From Karstenula rhodostoma CBS 690.94 (Eukaryota > Ascomycota > Dothideomycetes > Pleosporales > Didymosphaeriaceae), in contig MU001505.1 in NCBI GenBank assembly GCA_010093485.1, forward strand, positions 275,375 to 339,374: 64,000 bases of DNA. Direction: 5' to 3'. Made by a program: the position numbers and the translations under genes. This document shows, piece after piece, positions 22,626-34,345 of the stretch (within the stretch, counting starts at the first letter, position 1; every line of letters begins with the position of its first letter). Under the pieces are notes generated by a model that was not told the origin of the DNA, searched no databases, and worked only from the letters and a program-made list of their open reading frames with translations.

Positions 22626-23392
22626 GGTGCGTGGATGCGGGGTCCAGGGGTGGAGAGGAGCTGGACTGGGAAGGGTCGAGGGTGTTCAAGTATAAGGACA
22701 AGGCAACGTGGGCCGCCTGTGGACTCAGCGGCGGTTCACGACCATTGCTCGCCGCGGTTGAGGTCAGTAAAGGTGGGTCTAGCCGCCCCGCGCGATGGCA
22801 CGTGCTCTGGAAGACTATGGAAACGGCCTTAGTAATCGTACCCTCGGGCAATTACGCCAACCCATTTTGGTCAAACGTAGGTACCGTAGACTTTTGCAGT
22901 TACCAATTGAGCTGAATAGAAGCGATCAAGTAAGTCAACCCGGTAACGGCAAAAGTTACTGTAGGGTTCATACCAGGTGTCCGGCTTGTCCACTGCCCCA
23001 GGCATTCGACTCCAGGTATCGTATTTTTTCAACTACCCGTTCCCCATATCTGCTTCGAAATCATCCCACTCGCGAATCACATATAAATTAATATCATATA
23101 CGAGCTAGGGGAAACACCTTGTTGTGATCATTTTAAACTCCACACACTCAATAACTCGATCTTTTTGTCATTATTTTGTCATTATTCCCCTCCAGATCTT
23201 AGTATATGTACAGGTTCACGATTCACAAATCCATGCTACAGTCATTGAGCAATTGACCTATAAAGCTCCAAGAATCTGTCCAAAAACAACAAAATCTTCC
23301 ATACTATCGAGCACCAACTCCTACCATTTCCAATGCCCTCGCTAGGCTCCAAACCATCCAACACCGCCTCCAAGAGGATATCCACGACACCC
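22626..23392. other. UFD2 upstream region and spacer
   Basis: 767 bp between the UFD2 ATG and the end of the frameshifted 2EXR-like gene. Short open frames near 22631-22915 are UFD2 leader and have no motif. No gene recognised. Confidence 0.4.
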
Positions 23393-24785
23393 CTACCTCA
23401 ACGTAATGAATAACTCGGTCAAAAGCACCTTCTTAAACCCCTCAACCAACCCTTTCATATCCAGCGCAGACCCATGATAATGATACCCCCTAACAACCAG
23501 CATATCCAACACAGCCTGATGTCTATTTCCCGCCCTCAACGCCACAGCATCCAAAAACGGCTGAGCCGCATAGTAGAACCAATTCCCATCCCACTCCGCG
23601 TCCCCGCTCAACGGGCGATCCCCAAGTTCATGCCTCCTCCCAGGCTTCCAAACTCCAGCTCGATTTCCAGCCGCTCCAACTTACTCAGGAACGCGAGATA
23701 GTTGAAGATGCCAGTTTCCTCTCGCCGTTTATACTTTAGTTCCAGGGCGATGCGGACGCGGCGTATTTCCTGCGCTTTGGACGCGTACCGCACGAGGAAA
23801 CTGCAGCCCGTGGTGAGTGCGTCGAAGCGGAATGTGTTTTTGCCCCAGAGCCACCAGCCTGCTTCGGCGTTACGCGCGCGAGGCTGGCGTTGAAGTAGCC
23901 CCCTGGGCGGGGACGGTCGGGTCGCACGCTGAGGTGGTGGGTTGGTTCGTTGAAGTCGTGGCTGGTGTTGGCTTCGGCGATGCGGAGGTCGCCGTCGGCT
24001 ATTAGTGCGTGCTCGTAGATTATGTCGCGGACTTCGGGGGGCAGGGCGAAGAAGCCGAGTTTTCGGATGCGTACGGTGCTGGTGACGTTTTGCTGCGCGG
24101 CGACGTGTTTCGCTTCTTGTCGCTCTGATTTGGCTCGGTCTTCGGCGGTCTCCTCACGGTTTTCAGCGCTCGCGTCATTGCCGTCTGCTTCATCGTTTTT
24201 TACCCCGACAGCTAGACCCAGCGCATCGGGGCCGTGGTACGTGGGCGAGCTTTTGTTCTTTGTCGAGCTTGATTGCTTTGCGACGTTTCCTTGGGCAAAC
24301 CCTTCCACTGGCTCAAAAGCGGCCTCATGCGGCTCATCTTCCTTATGTTCCGTTCCATCCTCCTTTTCTTTTCTCTTCCCCGTTTTTCTGGCTGTATTCT
24401 TCTTAGGGCCAACGGTTATTTTTGGCTTGCTGGGCCCCTGTGTAGCTTCGACATTGGTGTTCTGATGTTCATGTCCGTTTCCTTGGGCAACATCATCACC
24501 TTCCTGGTTGGCATCAATGTTTTCTGGATCAATAGCGGCATCTTCCTCGCCAGCGTTGTTTTTGTTGTTTTGATCATCACCCACTTGACCCTCGTTTCCC
24601 AACCCACCATCCTCATCTCCCTGTCCCTCATCTCGACCTTCCTCTTCCCCCCCGTCGTTACCATCATCAACAGGCTCCTTCACCTTTCCCTTCCCGCCTG
24701 TCTTCTTCTTAGCAGAAGTCTTCTTGCGACCAGTCCCAGTCTTCGCACACTTGCGCGCCGGCCTAGTCAACTCATCATCGCTCAT
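23393..24785 (-). pseudogene. 2EXR/F-box-like gene with two apparent single-base deletions
   Basis: From the ATG at 24785 one frame runs through a long low-complexity N-terminus: basic TGRKKTSAKKKTGGKGK, then acidic and Asn/Gln/Gly-rich repeats, to about residue 230. It enters a 2EXR-like segment, LGFFALPPEVRDIIYEHAL. Just after FNASLAR (plus strand 23868-23876) the sensible protein continues in another frame: NAEAGWWLWGKNTFRFDAL, FNYLAFLSKLERLEIELEFG. At a G4 run (plus strand 23620-23623) it shifts again, to DRPLSGDAEWDGNWFYYAAQ and AVLDMLVVRGYHYHG, ending at 23393. Each switch is what one lost base would cause; adding one G to the G4 run restores MNLGDRPLSGD. No intron fits either switch. 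It is either a recent pseudogene or two sequence errors. 2EXR proteins are large, poorly understood fungal families. Confidence 0.6.
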
Positions 24786-26847
24786 GTCATCCTCATTATA
24801 GTTATGTTTCTACACATGGGCAGCTATCCCCCATGCAAAAAGTGCCAGTCTAGTCCCGTGACGATGATTGCACCCTGGAAGCAATGCGCTGGACGCTGGA
24901 CCATGCTTCTCAGAGTTGACTTACAAGCGCTGTTTTTCTCGCCTCTTCCGTCTCTCCTAGTCATGGTTGCTACAAAGTGTGAAATCTCTTTAAAGAGGAC
25001 GAAAACGATGGGGTGGAATGTTATGGCACAGAAAGGATGGGCAGTATGGGTGGTGGTGATGTTATAGCAGCGATGTTACCTTTGTCATTCAGCAATGAGG
25101 GAAATGTAGGGCATGGCTAGTTCTTTGTGGACATGTGCATTGGAGGTGCTGGGTCGGTGCGTAGGGGCGTTCCCTCGCCGACTCGGTGTCTTTGTGTTCC
25201 AAGAAGCCACCTCCTCTGGCCCATGGTCTTCTTTGACGGGGTCTTGGACAGGATTTAGTAGCTACACGCGATAAGGGATGGGGAGGGGTTTGTGTGCTTG
25301 TGGATGGATGTACTGCGTTTCTTTGTGATGATGCTAAAGACGCTGGATGTGTTAATGCAAGATCAGACCTTACATGGACTAAATTGATAAGCGATTCCTA
25401 ACAGTGGTAGCGGTACTGTTGACTGGATGGTAGGATTCTGTAAGGCGCATTGGCAGACTGCATCTTGCGTCACCATGGCGACCAGGATGACGACGCGCGG
25501 CTGGGATATATTGTATATTGCGGACGGGGTTGTACTTTAAGTTTGCGCTATGCGATAAGAGACAGTGGCAGGTAGACGAGCGGTGTGGACATGGAAGATA
25601 CAGAGCAGGCAGTGAGGCATTCGACCGTAGGTTGATGTTGCGAGATGCACGGCACGCATACGCACACGTAGCATATACCTACCACGAGCAGATAGGCTAC
25701 GGCGGATCGGGCTAGAGGCGCAGCGACTCCTGAAACGCGCTTGAGGAGCGACACGCACTGATGTCATGCTGGAGAATGAGCAATCAGTGTTGGCGGTGTT
25801 GGGTCGAGCATAGTGTACACAGTAAGCACGAGCGGCAGGCTTGACCGGTCGTATGTCTTATGGCATGGACGCAGGCAGCGGTGAGGTGAGGCGTGCCAAG
25901 GGCGGGAATGGCCGTCGAGCATAAAATGCAGCCGAGGAGGACGGGCGTGCACAAGGGGGAAGGAGGAGGCCGCCTTCAGCGAGACGCCGCATCTGGGCGG
26001 TCGATAGGGGCGAAGCGTGGGCGTTTCGGACAATCAGCGCCCATGGCTGCTGAGATGGGGTCAGTGAGGTCAGTGAGGCGCGTGTCTGGCAGCAGCTGGC
26101 TGTGCCGGCGGCAGTGTTGGTGTTGGCGCTTGACGCTTCTCCAGTTTTCGGGGGCAACACGGCAGATGATGGGGTGCGGGCTGCGACTGAAACCACGACG
26201 GATGCTTGTCCACGGCCGGTTCGCTGGGCGACGGCGACGGCGACGGGCGACCGGGAGCGAGACAGTGCGTGCGCAGCGTCAGAGCCTGGGGGAGGCGACT
26301 CTCACGGCGATTGCGATGCGATTGCGAAGGCGTGTTCCGGGATGGAGAGCACGTCACGGGACCGACGGTGACGGCGCCGTGTGGGCTTTATCGCTCGCCG
26401 CCGTCCACGAACGTCGTCGTGGCCGTGGCTGCGACTGCCGGTGGTTTGCTCGAGCCAGCGCTGGGGGTTGAGACTCTCCAGGTCCCGGGCTGCCATCAGC
26501 GCCGTCAGCACCAGCACCAGCACCAGCACACACGGCAGCACGCCGCCTGGCCGCTGCACAAGCACCACGAGCACAATTCCTGCGCCCGCTGCGCTGCCTG
26601 TCCAGTGTCCTCTCCTCTCGCGTGAAGCTTCCGGGCAGCCAATCACACGCGCACCAGCCACGACGATAGCAGGAGTTGCGGCTGTGTCTGGCGTCCGTGC
26701 ACCGCCGGTCCTGAGAAGCAGGTGCCTTCCAGCAGCACTCTTGTTACTTACACCAGACCGCTCCCAACATCTGCCCTCCTGCCTCCCAACCCGCACCCCA
26801 GCGACCATCCGCCCCCGATACCCTTCACATCCCCAGTGCTCGATACC
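24786..26847. other. Long upstream region of RHO1, no gene supported
   Basis: About 2 kb. Open frames here (for instance 25893-26471 and 26302-26808) are by-products of GC-rich sequence and have no motif. A CAGCAC hexamer repeat occurs at about 26503-26533. The last few hundred bases are C-rich (CCTCCTGCCTCCC), typical of leaders of strongly expressed fungal genes. Confidence 0.45.
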
Positions 26848-27735
26848 ATGGCGGAGATTCGTCGCAAGCTCGTTATCGTCGGCGACGGCGCCTGTGGAAA
26901 GACCTGTCTGCTCATGTAAGTCGTGGCCCAGCTGCGATATGCCCCCGGTGCACGCTGCTGCCCCATCGACGACTACGCCCGCTAACGCCGCCCTCCAGCG
27001 TCTTCTCCAAGGGCACCTTCCCTGAGGTCAGTTCCACGCCCCCAGCGCCGTGCATCCCCTGCCAGCCTCAGCCGGCCTGCACTGCTCCGTCGCCGCGACG
27101 CCAGCCCGCCGCCCATTGTTACACACGCACTGACATCATCTCCCGTGCAGGTCTACGTGCCCACTGTCTTCGAGAACTATGTTGCCGACGTAGAGGTCGA
27201 CGGCAAGCACGTCGAGCTCGCCCTCTGGGATACCGCAGGCCAGGAAGACTACGACCGTCTGCGCCCGCTCTCCTACCCCGACTCGCACGTTATCCTCATC
27301 TGCTTCGCCGTTGACTCGCCCGACTCGCTCGACAACGTCCAGGAGAAGGTACACCGCCCGCCGTCGCTCGTGCACGGCCATCGCTAACGAGGCACAGTGG
27401 ATCTCCGAGGTGCTGCACTTCTGCCAGGGCCTGCCCATCATCCTCGTCGGCTGCAAGAAGGATCTTCGCTTCGACCAGAAGACGATTGAGGAGCTGCACA
27501 AGACTTCCCAGAAGCCTGTGACCCCCGAGCAGGTCAGTCTCACGCGCCTCTACTGATGCCAACCGCGCTAATGCACGCACAGGCCGAGGATGTCCGCAAG
27601 AAGATCGGTGCGCTCAAGTACCTCGAGTGCTCGGCAAAGACGAACGAGGGTGTGCGGGAAGTATTTGAACACGCCACCCGGGCTGCCCTGACCACCCGGA
27701 AAGAGAACAAGAAGAAGAAGTGCCTGATCTTGTAA
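26848..27735 (+). CDS. RHO1: Rho1 GTPase
   Basis: Five exons (26848-26915, 26999-27026, 27151-27348, 27398-27532, 27583-27735) join to 193 residues. Exon 2 has only 28 bases. All G-protein motifs are present: P-loop GDGACGKT at 12-19, effector loop [31 protein letters not shown] in place of the NKxD type, CSAKT, and the C-terminal polybasic KKKK followed by the CLIL box for geranylgeranylation. The match to fungal Rho1 is almost residue for residue. Rho1 sits at the plasma membrane, is the regulatory subunit of beta-1,3-glucan synthase and activates Pkc1 in the cell-wall integrity pathway. Intron density is higher than in its neighbours, as is usual for fungal Rho genes. Confidence 0.97.
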
Positions 27736-28226
27736 GGTCGACACTGCGTACAGGCGGTGCCCGCCGCAGCACCCTGTCGTGGCTACACAGGGACGCCCAA
27801 CGTGCCTGCGGTGGCCGTGAGCTCGGTGGTTGATATGAAGACACATGTGAATGGGGGGCTGTCGAAGGCACGCATCTACCTACCTCTGGCTAGGTGGAGC
27901 CTTCTCCCGGCACCACGGGCGTTACTGCGCTGTATTTTGAGCACATCATCTTGGGGTAGTTCATAACAGGGTTTCTTCGGGCGGGACCGAGGCACTCACA
28001 GCGTACCGGAATCAGCGAGTGGTGGGCTATCTTGTGTGCCACAGGTGCTCACGTGCCGTCCACGTACACGACCCCTCCGGACGCCAGCTCGCGCTTCGAA
28101 GTTGGTCCTGTTGCTGCTCGCATCCCTCTTTGTTGGCTGGTTGGGTGTGTGGTTCTTTTTTTCCTCTTCTTCTTTTCAGAGATTGCTTGTGCATCTGGTG
28201 TAATAACTGTTCAAATCCTACCTACT

Positions 28227-28264
28227 CTACCTACCTACCTACCTACCTACCTACCTACCTACCC
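28227..28264 (+). repeat. (CTAC)n microsatellite
   Basis: About nine tandem CTAC units in the RHO1 3' flank. A GTAG-type echo (GTAGGTAGGTAGATAGGTAG) occurs at about 28773-28792 in the complementary sense. Confidence 0.85.
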
Positions 28265-28586
28265 ATCTGTTTACTCTTGGCGTCGAATGGATATCGTACT
28301 ACATACTCTGCGGGCTTCGTTCTGTGCTGCTCTGGTGCGTGTGTCATTTGATTTGGCTCATCTAAACGTTTTGCAATGAGTGAGTGAGTAAGTGACTCTA
28401 CCCTTGGCCCCTCGTCTCGTCTCCTAGCTACTTACTGAATTGCGTGATGGTTGTTGCCTCGAGTGCGTGTCAAGATTCGTGTCTGGGTGGTTGAGTGTCG
28501 TGTAGTTGGAGAACCCGTGGACTCGCTCACCGGAGGGAAGTTGAGTTTTCATGTAGGTGTTTAGGGGAGTGGATGGACGGCCCTGG

Positions 28587-28611
28587 GGAGGAGGAGGAGG
28601 AGGAGGAGGAG
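28587..28611 (+). repeat. (GAG)n microsatellite
   Basis: An uninterrupted run of GAG/AGG triplets, not inside a recognised gene. Confidence 0.8.
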
Positions 28612-29117
28612 GGGAGGACAGTGGGTTGTTTTTCTTGAGGTTTGTCGTGAACGGGGGTTGGAGTGTGGGATGAATAGGAGAGTGTAGGTGGAGTTTAATG
28701 GGATGGAGATGGGATGGGATTAGATGGGATTAGATGGGGTTGGGTGTGAGGCGGTATGTCCATGTACAAGCAAGTAGGTAGGTAGATAGGTAGCGTTTCG
28801 CGGGTGCTGGGGCGTGGTTCTTGTACGTACCCCGGTTCTAGAAAGTAGATCTAGTGCACCACCTGCGGGTATGACGAGCGTTGAATGGTGGAATGGATCT
28901 GGATCTGGTAGCCAGCCACACGGTACATGCACGTTACGTTACGGGGAGATGGTGGGATAAATTGCAAACGAACGCTGTTATGTACCATCCATGTCTGCGT
29001 ACCCCATCTCCGGCATATTACCACAACCGCTGGAAACGCCAGTAATGCATGTGCCCGAGTAGGCTGACCCAACGTTCCTGTGTACGCCTCGTCGCTTATA
29101 TACAGTATGACATTATG

Positions 29118-30645
29118 CTATGCGAAAATGATGAAGGATGCAGAGGCGGCGATGCAGAAGAGGGTGAGCAGGGATGCGGGGAGGGTGCTCGAGGAAGCGC
29201 CGGTTTGGTCTTTTGACGCGGCTGAGGTGTCGAGCGGGGAGGAGGTCGGTGTTGCGGATGCGCCGGGTGGGAGTATGGGGGCGGTGGAGGTAGTTTGCAA
29301 CGTAGACGGGGAGTCGGACGCGGAGGCAGACGCGCTCGCGCTCGCGCTCTTGCTCTTGGATGTCGACGTCGAACTCGCGCTTTCTTCAGCGTCCGTCTTG
29401 GTCCCGAACCCGACTTTGCCGTTGTCGAGGTCAAACGCCGCATACACGTTCTTCAAAAACACGTCGCCGAGCAGCCACTGGTCGTCGCCAAACGTCTGCC
29501 GCCCAAACACATTGCTCCTGCACAAGCCGCCCCCCGTGGTCCCGCCGACCCAGTCCTTCGCCGAGACGGCATACGTCGCGTCGCCGAACTTGATCTGCAG
29601 GTCCGTGGTGGTCGCGCACGGCACGCTGAACGACTCGCCGGACTGCGAGGACCCCTCGATGAGCTTGTGGAGAGCGACGGCGTCGGGGGCTGGCATGAAG
29701 ACGTATGACGTCCCTGTGTCGATGATGGCCGACTTGCCGGACAGCCCTGCGAGCGAGCCGCCCGCGCCCGCGTCGCTGATGCGGACTTCCCAGAAGCCCG
29801 TGTCGTTGGGCACCGTGTCGAGCCAGTTCAGGTCCCCGTCGAAGCGGTCGGTGTTGACCTCGCCGAGATTCAGCTCCCCGTCGTGTATCCCGTCTGCTGC
29901 GCGGGAGAGGTGTATGCCGTAGAGCTTTGCGGGGATGAGGTCGGCGGCGGCGAGCGTGTCGATGAGCTGCGGCGAGTCGGCGAGGGAGGAGGCGGTGCCG
30001 CGGCCGAGACCCAGGATGCCGTCCATGGGGTAGGCGTTGAATTCCTGGGAGACATTGGATGCGAGCCCGAAGGTCAGGGGCGTGGACACGCCCGCGATGT
30101 GTATGGTATCTTTGGCGGTGGTGCCGGACACGGAGCCTGTGCCGTAGGTTATCGAGAAGGATTTGGAGGTCGTCTGGGACAGTCAGTACGTATGAGAGAC
30201 ATAGGACGCAACGAGGTGTAGATACCTTCAGCGTATCCGAGTCCCCCTCTCCAAACGTATTATGCTTCCCGCACGCCTCGGCCTTGCACTCCTGCCCCAT
30301 AACCCACGTATTACTCGCCGCCGAGTCGAGCAGCAGGTGGTACTCCTCCTCAGAGCTGCCGATGGTAACGGCAGCCATGTAGCTCAGGTCGTCACCATCC
30401 TGGTCCACAGCCACGCTGTTCTTCTGCTTCGGGTCCTCGCTGTTGAGGATGTCGTACGTGTTGTCGCGGGGCACGCGTCGCAGCGGAATCGTGAGTCGTC
30501 TTCGGGGCGCATCTCGCAACCCAGGCGTGGTTCGTTGGGCCCGCGTGGGCTTCGCCTCGCCGGAGGACGGGTCGTAGGGATAGAATGCCGTAGCAACCTG
30601 TACCACGGCGCTCGCCGCCGTCCACGTCGTCCAGGGAATAAGCAT
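29118..30645 (-). CDS. Secreted or GPI-anchored pepsin-like aspartic protease (yapsin/OpsB type)
   Basis: Two exons (30645-30226 and 30173-29118), 52-bp intron, 491 residues. A signal peptide (MLIPWTTWTAASAVVQVATA) and a propeptide with basic pairs precede the mature domain. The first active site is HLLLDSAASNTWVMG with Asp107; the usual D-T-G-S has become D-S-A-A. The second is AIIDTGTSYVFMP with Asp292, fully normal. FSITYGTGSVSG, MDGILGLG and GDVFLKNVYAAFDLDNGKVGFG are further pepsin landmarks. A Ser/Ala/Thr-rich stalk, partly encoded by a GCGCTC repeat near 29330-29352, leads to a terminal hydrophobic segment (PASLLTLFCIAASASFIIF) that suggests a GPI anchor. Such enzymes act at the cell wall or outside the cell. 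Both catalytic aspartates remain, so activity is plausible. Confidence 0.88.
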
Positions 30646-31362
30646 AAAGATTACGTCCTCGGATCTTTCTCCTGTCCTTCCCCAAGATATCCCAATGCAA
30701 ACGCGATGCAATGCGACACGGAAAAACACAATGCTCAATCAACAAACCAGGTGCACATCAATCAAGACGACCCAGCAAAGCTCCGCGTGTCTCGAGCAGC
30801 AGTCCTTGGGTGCGCGACAGAACAAGATGCCGTAGTCTCGGCGGCAGACAAGTAGATCCCAGGCCCAAGTGCCCTTCCACGGACCAGCGTCCAGATGCGG
30901 GCGACGTCAGACAGGTCCGAGTCGGTCGAATCTCCGTCTTCTACACACAGCTGGCCCGCCCGTTCTCGACGTGCATGGGAATCGATACTCCGGATTGACA
31001 TCTGCGACAATGGCTTGATGTCGCGGCCGTGAGCCAGGCGCCGGCGTGCTCGGCTAGCGACCGACCCTGGAAGGCGCCCGTAGACCATCGCGCTTTTGGG
31101 AAGGTGCGTTTGCGACGGCTAGCCCGTTTCGGCGACGCTGGTCACGCTGGAGTATGGTTGGATGCATCTAGACACGCATGTGGACGAGATGGATGGTGAT
31201 GGTCTTCAGTAAGCAACGCCATGCCGTAGCTGAGACGTCTGCCACCACGAGGCTCGGGTGTTTGGAGAAGCTGCTGTATGTATGTATGTATGCATGTCAG
31301 GAGCGCTGGATTGCTGCTATCGCTATCGAATGCTGCATGCTCAACGGGTATCCACATTGCCG
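30646..31362. other. Spacer between protease start and CCZ1 end
   Basis: 717 bp with the protease promoter and the CCZ1 3' region. A short TGTA repeat lies at about 31275-31292. No gene recognised. Confidence 0.4.
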
Positions 31363-34002
31363 TCATCGATTCAGACTCAGTAGTCCCTCAGCATATCTCC
31401 GTGCATCAATCCCGATGCCCTCCGTCAGTCCCTTCGGTCCCCATCCAGCAGCCGCACCGCCCGTCTTGTCGACCGTGGACTTCCACATGCTGCTCGCAAA
31501 CCTGCTGCCTGAGCTCTTGGCCGAAGGCCCTGTTGCGTCGCGCGCCCGCCGGATGAGGATGGCTTCGCGGAGTTGGTCCGTGAGGAACTCCGTCTGCACT
31601 TCTTCGGGCTCTTGTTCTTGACCTGCCTCCGATTTCGTGCTCTGTGAGGGCGTGGCTTGCGAGGGAGGCAGTCGCATCCAAACCACCCACCAGCTGCGAC
31701 TCGTCTTGCACGTTCGCTCAATCTCAGCAAGGCTGCGCCGGGTGCTGGTCACCGTGGCGAGGATCTGGGAATGCACGTTGAGAGCTTCGACGCGGCTCCA
31801 CCCTGCCAGCGATGCGTCGCTGCTCAGCCCTTCCGCAATCAGTGTTCCGGGGTCTGGTATGTTGGGGATACTAGAATGCACCGTGAGCGTCCGAGGGTCG
31901 TATACTAGATTGTAGATCGGCTGCATGTCAGGCTCTGAACCCTGCTGAGACGACATCGTGGTGTAAGGGTGAGAAGAGCCAGATATACGCGCAAACACCT
32001 TGCTTGGGCATGTGCTGGTCGTTAAAGGTCGGTGTAGAGGTGAAAAGTACGTGTGCAGATTGCGGTAAAACGGTGCTATCGTAAGCGACTCTGTCCGAGG
32101 GCGGAAGAGGAACGTATAGATGAAAGGGCGATGCTGAGTTGGCAGTTAGCAAGAGTGGTGGATACAGTGGCTTTCCACTTCTTACCACGTAGATCACAGG
32201 ACGGAGTCTGCGCAGCCCGGCAGTATCAGCGTTCTTGAGGCTGAGTTGTTTCTCGAACTGCGGAGTCCCATCGTCCCCGCTTCCAGGAGTCTCGGGCATG
32301 TTCTCGTCGTTCAACTCAACATGCACAGTACGCAGGAGCGTGCGGCGGTTCCAATCCCCTTCGCCGTCAGAGTCGTCTGCGTCTCCACCCTCCAAGTCAC
32401 CTTTCAGACCTATGGCAAAATAGCCAGTATTCTCTTGCTGAACCTGGGCTTTCAGCTTTTCGGCTGCATGGTCGATATCTGGTTCGGGTTCGACAAATCG
32501 CATAGGAGCTTCTGGTGTAGCGGTCTCCACGTTCTGCTCTTGTTCCTGTGTGGGAGTCTTCTCAACCGTGGCCGGCGTTTTAGAGCCCCAGGCGGTTCCA
32601 TAACCCAAAGTTAAATACTTCATCCACGTTTCAGTGTCACCCAAGGATGCTAATAGCGGTTCCTGACTGCGCACCGTCTCTCCCTCTGATGCGTCGACGG
32701 CGCTGGAAGCTTTGTGAAGTGAAGTCTCTACATTCTGGATCAGATCGGGAGGAATTCCAGGGGGTGGAGCAGGCACCGGTTCCACTTTCGGAATACTGCG
32801 ATTGGGCTTGTTGCTTAACCTCGCTGTCCGAGCAGCTGGATCGAGAGAAGATGTTGTTGATGATTGAAACCGACGCCTTCGTTTCCTGCGGTCGGTCGTC
32901 GGGTTTTCCCCGACGCCGTACGCGTGGTCGCCATTCGAATAGATGGTTTCAATCCAGTGTGACAAGTCTCGCAGAGAATTTCTAGCGATAGCTCCTACTC
33001 CAGAGAAAACGATTCCATCCGCAGCAGTGGGCATCCTGCCACTCCCGATCCAGGGGTCTGTGTCCTCGACCGGATGTTTTGATTCAGGATGCTTCTTCGG
33101 ATCTTGGAGAGGCGCAGGCTCGCCGAACCGAGAGACCATGAAGTCTACCAAGCCCTCGGTCTTTTGCACAAAGTCCTCCAGCACAAGGCGCTCTCCGCTC
33201 CCCCATTCCTCCTCCCCTACACCCATGCCCAGCTCGCCACCCGCTGCAAGCTTCATGCCATTGTAGATGCCCACTGCAGGGCTGCCGTGCAGGAGCACAT
33301 CCCAGTTGTTTGCGAATCTCGACCAGTATTTCTCCAGTATGTTGCAAAACTTGGGGCGATCGTGCTTGTCGAGCATGGCATCGAGTGTTATTCCATGGTG
33401 TAGAAGGAAGATGTTGTGGGCGCGTACGAGCTGCTGGATCAGAAGGGCCGGCGGGCTCACCTCCCGTGACGAGTATTCGACGGAGGGCTGCGAGGCCGAG
33501 TCTCGATTCGCTGTATCTGAGTGGTGCGCTGGGAGTTGGGTGAGGTCGATAGACTGCACCGCGTCAGAAGGCTGTGCCCACGGCCATGAACAGCGAACGG
33601 ACGTACTGCGAGTGCCCACCATCCTTCCTCCAGCTCATGCAAGACGATGCGCGACTTGTGTGTCTCTACAGAGTCGACCGCGGCGCCACTGGAGAAGCTC
33701 CTGCGCGTCAATCAGCCCCACCATTGCAAGTGCTCTGCAGCGCGGCTCGTTGTATACCGTGCGAACCCGACCATGCCCTGCGCAAGACCGACCTGCCGCA
33801 GTTTTTCATTCTCTTGCTCGTGCAGCTCTTGCTCGGCCTGCGCATTGCGGCCATGGATCTTGGACCGCGCCTTGGCGGCTTTGGAGTAATAGAAGACGAT
33901 CTGGTTGTGGAACGTCTCGTCCGACCTCCCCAGGTCAGGGTTGTAGATGGCCAGGAAGGATAGGTGTGCGGGCACGACCTTGGGGACGGCCGACGACGAC
34001 AT
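31363..34002 (-). CDS. CCZ1: Vacuolar fusion protein Ccz1
   Basis: Four exons (34002-33758, 33700-33607, 33553-32186, 32133-31363) encode 825 residues; introns are 57, 53 and 52 bp. The N-terminal longin domain reads VPAHLSFLAIYNPDLGRSDE, IVFYYSKAA, FARSFSSGAAVDSVETHKSR (made by intron 1) and HELEEGWWALASIDLTQLP (made by intron 2). A long charged linker lies in the middle (about residues 290-560). The C-terminal part has FIYTFLFRPRTESLTIAPFY and PIYNLVYDPRTLTVHSSIPN. Ccz1 pairs with Mon1 as the guanine nucleotide exchange factor for Ypt7/Rab7 at late endosomes, vacuoles and autophagosomes. The gene is head to head with FMT1. Confidence 0.9.
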
Positions 34003-34345
34003 GTGTGCTGGATCGCTGTGGATATCAAGGTGGACGGATAGGTATTGGATATGCTTGCCTATGGCGTCACCGCCGAGTGTCGACAAGTTCGCAGTGCGCG
34101 CCTGCCGCTGAAGCAAGTCGGATCACAATGCCGCGCGCGACGTCTGGGGAGAGTGCAGCCGTCTCATCCTGTATTTGAATCTACAGGCTCGCACAGAAAC
34201 ATGGAGAGGGCCCAAATGGACCTCCAGCAGCTCGTTGCAAGGATGCTGTCCGCAACCAGGCGCGAGAATCGGGCGCTAATCCCAGATCGAATGTCTGAGG
34301 CCGCTTAGGCGGCTTCCCAACAACCTCACATCGCGGTCTCTCGCC
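34003..34345. promoter_or_regulatory. Shared upstream region of CCZ1 and FMT1
   Basis: 343 bp between two divergent ATGs, necessarily containing both promoters. No TATA box or repeated motif was recognised. Confidence 0.45.

Larger units (their letters stand above)
27736..29117. other. RHO1 3' region and spacer with simple repeats
   Basis: No gene seen in about 1.4 kb. Contains the CTAC tetranucleotide tract, a GAG-rich tract, and degenerate GGGATGGGATTAGAT repeats near 28700-28740. Confidence 0.45.

Noticed and set aside
25893..26808. Long overlapping open frames on both strands upstream of RHO1
   Set aside because: The sequence is GC-rich, which lengthens chance frames; both strands are open at once, there are no motifs and no joinable exons. 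It is best explained as promoter and leader.
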